A stretch of 46,253 nt of DNA from Puerhibacterium puerhi (lineage in GTDB: Bacteria > Actinomycetota > Actinomycetes > Actinomycetales > Cellulomonadaceae), in the NCBI RefSeq assembly GCF_009846865.1, contig NZ_WUWN01000018.1, forward strand, positions 1 to 46,253. The letters are read 5' to 3'. Below, piece after piece: positions 40,761 to 46,253 of this stretch; positions within the stretch are counted from its first letter, which is position 1; each line of letters begins with the position of its first letter. The notes under the pieces were generated by a model that was not told the DNA's origin, ran no database searches, and saw only the letters and a program-made list of their open reading frames with translations. Both the position numbers and the translations under genes were made by a program.

Positions 40761-41948
40761 TCAGCCCGCCCGCCGCTGCTCCTGCGCGTCCGCGGCCGCC
40801 GCGCCCGACGCCGGCGCCGTCGCGGCCGGCGCCGTCGCGGCCGGCGCCGCGGCGGGCACCGACGCGAGGATCGCGGCGTCGACGACGTCCGCGGGGTCCT
40901 GCCGGCGCTCGAACGCCTCGCGCTGGCGCCGGGCGCCGGACCCGGCGGTGACCATCTCCGCCACGGCGAGCCGCACCTCCTCCTCCTCGCCGAGCTCCGC
41001 GAGCACCGGCTGCACGAGGTCGAGCAGCTCGGCCACGACCGACGCGGCCGGCGCCGGGGCGCCGGTGCTCGGGCTCACGAGGTCACCCTCGACGCCGAAC
41101 CGGCTCGCCCACCAGCTCCACGACTGCAGCTGCGTCTGGCTCGCCTGGACCGGCGTCACCCCGGCGTCCCACTGCCGCGCGGCCGCCTCCACGAGCGCGC
41201 GGCACAGCGCGGCCAGGACCGCGGCGTGGTGGGGCTCGAGGCAGACGTCGGCCACCCGGACCTCCACGGTGGGGAAGCGCGCCGACAGCCGGGCGTCGTA
41301 GTAGAGCATCCCGTCGTCGAGCGGCGCCCCGGAGCGCAGCACGGCCTCGGCCTGCCGGTCGTAGAACTCCGCCGACCCGAAGATCTCGCTCGGCCCGGCG
41401 GTGGGCCAGCGCGACCACGCCTGGTAGCGGTAGCTGGCGAAGCCCGAGTCGGCCCCGTACCAGAACGGGGAGTTGGCGCTCAGGGCCAGCAGCACGGGCA
41501 GCCACACCCGGATCCGGTCGAGCACCGCCACGCCCTCGGTGCGGTCGCCCACGGCGACGTGCACGTGGAACCCGCAGGTGAGCTGGTCGGCGACCATGAG
41601 GCCGCCGTGCTCGCGGATCTTGCGCAACCGCTCCTTGGGGACCAGGTGCGGAGGCTCCGGCGACACCGGGCTCGCGAGCGCGACGGCGCGTCCGCCGACC
41701 GCCTGCGCGGCGGCGTCCGCGATCCGGCGGCCGGTGCGGATGGCCGCGAGCTGCTCGGCGAGCGTCGAGCACGGCGGCCCGACGACCTCCAGCTGCTCCT
41801 GCTGCAGCTCCACGGTCAGGGTGTGCGCCTGGTCGGCCCCGTCGGAGGCCTGCGCCGCGTGGGCCACCGCCGCCTCGCCCGCGGCCAGCGGCCGGCGTGT
41901 GCCGGCGTCCACGAGCAACAGCTCCTCCTCCACGCCGAACGTGCGCAC
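40761..41948 (-). CDS. Carboxylate-amine ligase, YbdK/GCS2-type glutamate-cysteine ligase
   Basis: 395 residues. Family motifs: RTFGVEEELLLVDAGTRRPL at the N-terminus, LQQEQLEVVGPPCSTLAE, LTCGFHVHVAVGDRTEGV, LLALSANSPFWYGADSGFAS, YRYQAWSRWPTAG and FPTVEVRVADVCLEP. Proteins of this group have weak glutamate-cysteine ligase activity in vitro; the real substrate is uncertain, and in mycothiol producers a glutathione role is unlikely. The GTG at 41948 is chosen because AGGAGG lies 7 nt upstream and the family N-terminus begins there. The C-terminal 30 residues are Ala/Pro/Thr repeats (AATAPAATAP). Confidence 0.87.
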   Translation of the reverse strand: MRTFGVEEELLLVDAGTRRPLAAGEAAVAHAAQASDGADQAHTLTVELQQEQLEVVGPPCSTLAEQLAAIRTGRRIADAAAQAVGGRAVALASPVSPEPPHLVPKERLRKIREHGGLMVADQLTCGFHVHVAVGDRTEGVAVLDRIRVWLPVLLALSANSPFWYGADSGFASYRYQAWSRWPTAGPSEIFGSAEFYDRQAEAVLRSGAPLDDGMLYYDARLSARFPTVEVRVADVCLEPHHAAVLAALCRALVEAAARQWDAGVTPVQASQTQLQSWSWWASRFGVEGDLVSPSTGAPAPAASVVAELLDLVQPVLAELGEEEEVRLAVAEMVTAGSGARRQREAFERRQDPADVVDAAILASVPAAAPAATAPAATAPASGAAAADAQEQRRAG

Positions 41949-42035
41949 GCGATCGCCTCCTCGCCCTCGGTGTCCCCCGTCGGTGACGACCATCCTGCGG
42001 GCGCGCCACGGCGCTCGCAGCGGGTGAGACGACGA

Positions 42036-42086
42036 ACGTCCCGCGCCGTCGTCCTCCGCCGGGGGGAGGACGACGGCGCGGGACGT
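42036..42086 (-). terminator. Terminator after clpB
   Basis: Perfect 22-bp stem (ACGTCCCGCGCCGTCGTCC... at 42036-42057 with 42065-42086) and a 7-nt loop. It begins 64 nt past the clpB stop and lies before the start of the YbdK-like gene. Confidence 0.8.
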
Positions 42087-42150
42087 CCGCGCAGCGCGGC
42101 CGGCGCGGCCCGGCCGACGGCGTCGGGTCGGGCCGGGTCGGGTCGGGCCG

Positions 42151-44790
42151 TCAGGCGGCCTGGACCTCGGCGCCGCGCCGCAGCTCGAGCCCGTCCTGCG
42201 TGGGGTCGGCCGGCCGGTCGACCACGACCGCGTCGCCGTCGGAGACCTCGCCGGCGAGCAGCAGCCGGGCCAGCCGGTCGCCGATCTCGCGCTGCACCAG
42301 GCGGCGCAGCGGGCGGGCGCCGTACGCGGGGTCGAAGCCCTCGAGCGCCAGCCACTCGCGGGCGGCCGCGGTCACGTCGAGCGTGATCCGCCGGTCGGCC
42401 AGGCGCCGGGCGAACGCGGCGACCTGCAGGTCGACGATGCGGCCGAGCTCCTCGAGGGACAGCGCGTCGAAGATCACGACGTCGTCGAGCCGGTTGAGGA
42501 ACTCCGGCTTGAACGCCGCGCGCACGGCCGCCATGACGTTCTCGCGCTTGGCCTCCTCGGTCAGGCCGGGGTCCACGAGGAACTGCGAGCCGAGGTTCGA
42601 GGTGAGCACGAGGATGACGTTGCGGAAGTCGACGGTGCGGCCCTGGCCGTCGGTCAGCCGGCCGTCGTCGAGCACCTGCAGCAGGATGTCGAAGACCTCG
42701 GGGTGGGCCTTCTCCACCTCGTCGAGCAGGACGACGGAGTACGGCCGGCGCCGCACGGCCTCGGTGAGCTGGCCGCCCTCCTCGTAGCCGACGTACCCCG
42801 GGGGCGCCCCGACCAGGCGCGCCACCGAGTGCTTCTCGGAGTACTCCGACATGTCGATGCGCACCATGGCGCGCTCGTCGTCGAACAGGAAGTCCGCCAG
42901 CGACTTGGCCAGCTCCGTCTTGCCGACGCCGGTGGGCCCGAGGAACAGGAACGAGCCGGTCGGGCGGTCGGGGTCGGAGACGCCGGCCCGCGAGCGCCGC
43001 ACCGCGTCCGAGACGGCGCGCACGGCGCTCGACTGGCCGATGAGGCGACCGCCGATGACCTCCTCCATGCGCAGCAGCTTCTCCGTCTCGCCCTGCAGCA
43101 TGCGCCCGGCCGGGATGCCGGTCCAGGCGGAGACCACCTCGGCGATCTCGTCGGCGCCGACCTTGTCGGCGATCATCGGCGCGTCCCCGCCCGCGCGGCC
43201 GGGCACGCCGTCGCCGTCGGCCGAGGCCTCGGCGCGCTCCGCCTCGACGAGCTCCTTCTCCACCGCCGGGATCTCGCCGTACTGGACGCGCGCCGCGCCC
43301 TCGAGGTCGCCCTCGCGCAGCTTGCGCTCCATCTCGGTGCGCAGCTCGTCCAGGCGGGCGCGCAGGTCGCCGACCCGGTTGTGGCCGGCCTTCTCCGCCT
43401 CCCACCGGGACGTCAGCGCGGCCAGCTCCTCACGCTTGTCGGCGAGCTCGGCGCGCAGCCGCTCCAGGCGCTCGCGGGAGGCGGCGTCCTCCGACTCCGA
43501 CAGCACGACCTCCTCCATCTCGAGGCGCGTGACGGCACGCTGCAGCTCGTCGATCTCCACCGGGGAGGAGTCGAGCTCCATGCGCAGCCGGCTCGCGGCC
43601 TCGTCGACCAGGTCGATGGCCTTGTCCGGCAGCTGGCGCCCGGAGATGTACCGGTCGGACAGCGTGGCGGCCGCGACCAGCGCGGAGTCGGCGATGGTCA
43701 CCTTGTGGTGGGCCTCGTAGCGCTCCTTGAGGCCGCGCAGGATCGCCACGGTGTCCTCGACCGAGGGCTCGCCGACGAACACCTGCTGGAAGCGGCGCTC
43801 CAGGGCCGGGTCCTTCTCGATGTGCTCGCGGTACTCGTCGAGCGTGGTGGCGCCGACCAGGCGCAGCTCGCCGCGGGCGAGCATGGGCTTGAGCATGTTG
43901 CCCGCGTCCATGGCGCCCTCGGAGCCGGCGCCCGCGCCGACGACGGTGTGCAGCTCGTCGATGAAGGTGACGACCTCGCCGTCGGAGCCCTGGATCTCGG
44001 CCAGCACGGCCTTGAGGCGCTCCTCGAACTCGCCGCGGTACTTCGCGCCGGCCACCATGCTGGCCAGGTCGAGCGCGACGAGGCGCTTGCCGCGCAGCGA
44101 GTCCGGCACGTCCCCGGCGACGATGCGCTGGGCGAGGCCCTCGACGACGGCGGTCTTGCCGACGCCGGGCTCGCCGATGAGCACGGGGTTGTTCTTGGTG
44201 CGGCGGCTCAGCACCTGGATGACGCGGCGGATCTCCGCGTCGCGGCCGATGACCGGGTCCAGCTTGCCGTCGCGGGCGCGCTGGGTGAGGTCGGTGCCGT
44301 ACTGCTCGAGCGCCTTGTACGTGCCCTCCGGGTTGGGGCTGGTGACGCGTGCGCTCCCGCGGACGGCGGGCAGCGCGGCGCGCAGCGCCTCGGGCGTCGC
44401 GCCGGCGTCCGCGAGGATCTGCGCGGCCTGCGACTGGCCGGCGGCGATGCCGATCAGCAGGTGCTCGGTGGAGACGTACTCGTCGCCGAGCGCCTGGGCC
44501 TCCTTCTTCGCGCCGTCGAGCACGACGGCGCTGGCGCGGCTCGCGCTCGGCTGCGCGACGGCGCTGCCGGACGCGGTCGGCAGGGCGACGAGCGCGGCGC
44601 GGACCTTCTGGCCGATCGCCTGCGGGTGGGCGCCGACGGCCTCGAGCAGGCCGACGGCGACGCCGCCCTGCTGCTGCAGGAGCGCCGCCAGCAGGTGCAC
44701 GGGCTCGAGCTGGGGGTTGCCGGCCGCGGACGCCGACTGCACGGCGTCCGACACGGCCTGCTGCGACATGGTCGTGAGCTTGGTGTCCAT
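42151..44790 (-). CDS. clpB: ATP-dependent chaperone/disaggregase ClpB
   Basis: 879-residue Hsp100 that resolves protein aggregates with DnaK. It has an N-terminal Clp repeat domain (about 1-145), NBD1 with [13 protein letters not shown] and [14 protein letters not shown], a coiled-coil middle domain (about 400-520), and NBD2 with [30 protein letters not shown] and the C-terminal [21 protein letters not shown] Gly/Asp-rich insertion ([14 protein letters not shown]) lies after the middle domain. The ATG at 44790 has GGAGAG upstream. Its control region carries a SigH-type promoter and an HspR-type inverted repeat, as expected for a stress chaperone. A 22-bp stem terminates it. Confidence 0.97.
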   Translation of the reverse strand: MDTKLTTMSQQAVSDAVQSASAAGNPQLEPVHLLAALLQQQGGVAVGLLEAVGAHPQAIGQKVRAALVALPTASGSAVAQPSASRASAVVLDGAKKEAQALGDEYVSTEHLLIGIAAGQSQAAQILADAGATPEALRAALPAVRGSARVTSPNPEGTYKALEQYGTDLTQRARDGKLDPVIGRDAEIRRVIQVLSRRTKNNPVLIGEPGVGKTAVVEGLAQRIVAGDVPDSLRGKRLVALDLASMVAGAKYRGEFEERLKAVLAEIQGSDGEVVTFIDELHTVVGAGAGSEGAMDAGNMLKPMLARGELRLVGATTLDEYREHIEKDPALERRFQQVFVGEPSVEDTVAILRGLKERYEAHHKVTIADSALVAAATLSDRYISGRQLPDKAIDLVDEAASRLRMELDSSPVEIDELQRAVTRLEMEEVVLSESEDAASRERLERLRAELADKREELAALTSRWEAEKAGHNRVGDLRARLDELRTEMERKLREGDLEGAARVQYGEIPAVEKELVEAERAEASADGDGVPGRAGGDAPMIADKVGADEIAEVVSAWTGIPAGRMLQGETEKLLRMEEVIGGRLIGQSSAVRAVSDAVRRSRAGVSDPDRPTGSFLFLGPTGVGKTELAKSLADFLFDDERAMVRIDMSEYSEKHSVARLVGAPPGYVGYEEGGQLTEAVRRRPYSVVLLDEVEKAHPEVFDILLQVLDDGRLTDGQGRTVDFRNVILVLTSNLGSQFLVDPGLTEEAKRENVMAAVRAAFKPEFLNRLDDVVIFDALSLEELGRIVDLQVAAFARRLADRRITLDVTAAAREWLALEGFDPAYGARPLRRLVQREIGDRLARLLLAGEVSDGDAVVVDRPADPTQDGLELRRGAEVQAA

Positions 44791-44832
44791 GGACTCTCCG
44801 GGGATGACGCTGACGGGGAACTACTCGGTGGA

Positions 44833-44858
44833 ACCCTGCCGAAGTTGAGTCTATTCCA
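44833..44858 (-). promoter_or_regulatory. SigH/SigR-type promoter of clpB
   Basis: On the minus strand GGAAT, 18 bp, GTT (read as GGAATA-N16-GGTT in the mycobacterial form). This matches the consensus of the oxidative/heat stress sigma factor SigR/SigH. The predicted start is about 35 nt before the ATG at 44790. Confidence 0.7.
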
Positions 44859-44867
44859 CTCAACTTT
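44843..44867. promoter_or_regulatory. HspR-type inverted repeat (HAIR) at the clpB promoter
   Basis: AAGTTGAGT-N7-ACTCAACTT is a perfect 9-bp inverted repeat with the 7-nt spacing of the HAIR consensus CTTGAGT-N7-ACTCAAG (one base pair differs). It covers the -35 element of the SigH-type promoter and a TAGACT box, so HspR would repress here. Confidence 0.85.
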
Positions 44868-44949
44868 GCTCGACCACCGCGACGGGCGCGGCGCGCGCAC
44901 CGCGCCGGGCCCCTGAGCCCGCGCGCTACCGTCGGAGCGACGAGCCCCG

Positions 44950-44969
44950 GTGTCGCGAGCCCGCGACAC
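44950..44969. promoter_or_regulatory. GTGTCGCG-N4-CGCGACAC palindrome
   Basis: Perfect 8-bp arms, about 100 nt before the hydrolase ATG and on its side of the clpB gap. It is a possible operator; no regulator is assigned. Confidence 0.4.
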
Positions 44970-44991
44970 TCGGCCGGACGCCAGCAGGACG

Positions 44992-45025
44992 CCAGGCAGA
45001 CACACCAGGCAGACACACCAGGCAG
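44992..45025. repeat. 13-bp tandem repeat in the hydrolase leader
   Basis: CCAGGCAGACACA at 44992-45004 and 45005-45017, then a partial copy. AGGACGCCAG also flanks it on both sides. It lies upstream of the ribosome site of the hydrolase gene. Confidence 0.75.
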
Positions 45026-45072
45026 GACGCCAGGCAGGTGGGCGCGGCACTCCGCGCCGGCAGGGAGGGCTG

Positions 45073-46107
45073 ATGAGCAGGGGTACGGACGGCGCGGAGG
45101 CGCGCGGTGCTGTGGCGCCCGGCGAGGATGCGCCCGGCGCCGCCGGCGTCGGCACCGGCTGGCGGCCCGACGTCCTGGGCGACGGGTTCGAGCAGCGCAC
45201 GCTGCCGCTGCCCGGCGGCGCGGAGGCCACCCTCGTGCGGCACGTGCCGTCCGTCGCGCCGACCGGGCCGCCCGCCCGCACCGCCGTGCTCTACGTGCAC
45301 GGGTTCGTCGACTACTTCTTCCAGCGCCACCTGGCCGAGGCGTTCGCCGCGGCCGGGCACGCGTTCTACGCCGTCGACCTGCGCGGCTACGGCCGCTCGA
45401 TGGCGGCCCACCTGCGCGCGGGCCGCGACCCGAACCTCGTCGAGGACGTCGCCGTCCACGCCCAGGACCTCGACGCGGCGACGTCGGCCGTCCGCGCCGC
45501 CGGGCACGAGCGCCTCGTGGTCCTGGGGCACTCGACGGGCGGCCTCGTCGCGGCGCTGTGGGCCGACGCCCGGCCCGGCCGCCTCGACGCGCTGGTGCTC
45601 AACAGCCCCTGGTTCGACCTCAACGAGGGCTGGCTGCTGCGCGGCCCGGCCACGCGCGTGATCGACGCCGTCGGCCGGTTCGCCCCCCGCCTGCCGGTCG
45701 GGCGCCTGCACCCGCACTACGGGCGCGCGCTGCACGCGGGCACGGGCGGCGAGTGGGACTACGACCTGGCGTGGAAGCCGCACGAGGGCTTCCCGGTGCG
45801 CGCGGGCTGGTTCCGGTCGGTGCGCCGGGCGCAGCGCCGCGTGCGCCGCGGCCTGCACGTCGGCGTGCCGGTGCTGGTGGTCGCGTCGGCCCGCACCGGG
45901 TCGCACACGAAGGACCACCCCGACGTGCTCACCACCGACTCCGTGCTGGACGTCGCGCACATCCGCGCCGGCGCGCAGCGGCTCGGCGACGACGTGCGGT
46001 TCGTGCAGGTGGACGGCGGCGCGCACGACCTGGCGCTGTCCCCGCCGCCGGCCCGCGAGCGCTACCTGGCGGAGGTGCTCGGCTTCCTGGCCGAGCGCCT
46101 CGGCTGA
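45073..46107 (+). CDS. Alpha/beta hydrolase, monoacylglycerol lipase/lysophospholipase-like
   Basis: 344 residues. LYVHGFVDYFFQRHLAEAFA begins the core (oxyanion region HGF). VDLRGYGRSMAAH follows, and the nucleophile elbow is VVLGHSTGGLVAALWA (GHSTG). A charged region SARTGSHTKDHPDVLTTDSVL and GGAHDLALS supply candidate Asp and His. This layout matches the lysophospholipase/serine aminopeptidase S33 group; the substrate is likely a lipid ester but not proven. The ATG at 45073 is chosen because GGAGGG lies just upstream; an in-frame extension to 44950 runs through tandem repeats and is rejected. It is divergent from clpB with 282 bp between. Confidence 0.88.
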   Translation: MSRGTDGAEARGAVAPGEDAPGAAGVGTGWRPDVLGDGFEQRTLPLPGGAEATLVRHVPSVAPTGPPARTAVLYVHGFVDYFFQRHLAEAFAAAGHAFYAVDLRGYGRSMAAHLRAGRDPNLVEDVAVHAQDLDAATSAVRAAGHERLVVLGHSTGGLVAALWADARPGRLDALVLNSPWFDLNEGWLLRGPATRVIDAVGRFAPRLPVGRLHPHYGRALHAGTGGEWDYDLAWKPHEGFPVRAGWFRSVRRAQRRVRRGLHVGVPVLVVASARTGSHTKDHPDVLTTDSVLDVAHIRAGAQRLGDDVRFVQVDGGAHDLALSPPPARERYLAEVLGFLAERLG

Positions 46108-46165
46108 GACGCCCCTCCCCGGCGCCCGGCACCCCGCAGGGTCGGGGACCGCCGAGGAGCGACCC

Positions 46166-46203
46166 GTGAGCTCGGCACCTTGTCGTGAGCTCGGCACCTC
46201 GTC
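46166..46203. repeat. Direct repeat GTGAGCTCGGCACCT near the right edge
   Basis: Two copies, at 46166 and 46185, with period 19 bp, directly before the poly-G stretch. The inner CTCGGC resembles the word of the other intergenic arrays. The element is cut off by the edge. Confidence 0.6.
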
Positions 46204-46205
46204 GT

Positions 46206-46253
46206 GGGGGGGGGGGGGGGGGCGGGGGCGGGGGCCCGGCGGCGGGGGGGGGG
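46206..46253. other. Poly-G contig end (probable sequencing artefact)
   Basis: The last 48 bases are almost only G with scattered C. This is typical of no-signal base calls in two-colour sequencing at a contig end, and not of real DNA. It should not be annotated further. Confidence 0.8.

Noticed and set aside
37135-41301. 1388-codon plus-strand frame
   Set aside because: Runs antisense through the binding protein and across the exonuclease gene in a wrong frame; its composition is not protein-like.
42703-44916. 737-codon plus-strand frame opposite clpB
   Set aside because: Antisense shadow of clpB with no family features.
44950-45072. Longer N-terminus of the right-end hydrolase
   Set aside because: Would translate tandem repeats and a palindrome; a good ribosome site supports the ATG at 45073.
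46206-46253. Real G-tract or G-quadruplex at the right edge
   Set aside because: Pattern is typical of no-signal base calls at a contig end.

Overview
The window is about 46 kb of very GC-rich chromosome, cut at both ends. Several features point to a high-GC actinobacterium, most likely order Micrococcales near Cellulomonadaceae/Promicromonosporaceae (the family is an inference). These are a large FabG4-type reductase beside a thiolase and a MaoC hydratase, separate PurS and PurQ, DUF3151, a heat-shock operator of the HspR type in front of clpB, and many genes whose start codon sits 6-8 nt after a TAGGCT-like -10 box (leaderless mRNAs). No rRNA, tRNA, CRISPR, phage or insertion sequence was seen. 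The right edge dissolves into poly-G, which looks like a contig end with sequencing artefact.

Left part (1-7.4 kb): a C-terminal fragment of an unknown protein, then a fatty-acid module. tetR and an acyl-CoA dehydrogenase/oxidase run leftward; a thiolase, a FabG4-like reductase and an HtdX-like MaoC hydratase run rightward as an operon. This resembles the fadE5/fadA2/fabG4/htdX neighbourhood of mycobacteria. Next (7.4-13.8 kb) comes a set of mostly single genes: a small helix-hairpin-helix protein, an N-terminally short GNAT, two luciferase-like flavin enzymes, an amidase, a membrane protein behind a TACCCC/GGGGTA palindrome, a metallo-beta-lactamase-fold hydrolase and a hypothetical protein.

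Centre (13.9-29.5 kb): a nucleotide synthesis block, all on the minus strand but interrupted: purS-purQ, purC, purD, purA, DUF3151, fructose-bisphosphate aldolase, a TrmH-type RNA methyltransferase and pyrE. purL does not follow purQ. Inserted in the block are a DUF4190/septum-formation membrane protein, a STAS / PAS-GAF-PP2C-HATPase / STAS partner-switching module, DedA and a NagD-like HAD phosphatase.

Right part (29.5-46 kb): a CorA transporter; a minus-strand peptide import operon (lipoprotein binding protein, two permeases, fused double ATPase, M24 peptidase) followed by an alpha/beta hydrolase and a short-chain dehydrogenase; exonuclease III; a small membrane protein; a YbdK-like glutamate-cysteine ligase; clpB with an apparent double SigH/HspR control region; and a lysophospholipase-like hydrolase.

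The most unusual content is intergenic. Several gaps hold long perfect palindromes (27-33 bp arms). Several gaps also hold a short word, TCTCGGC or GTCTC, repeated with a 21-22 bp period. Separately, at least five genes have short tandem duplications spanning their stop codons.
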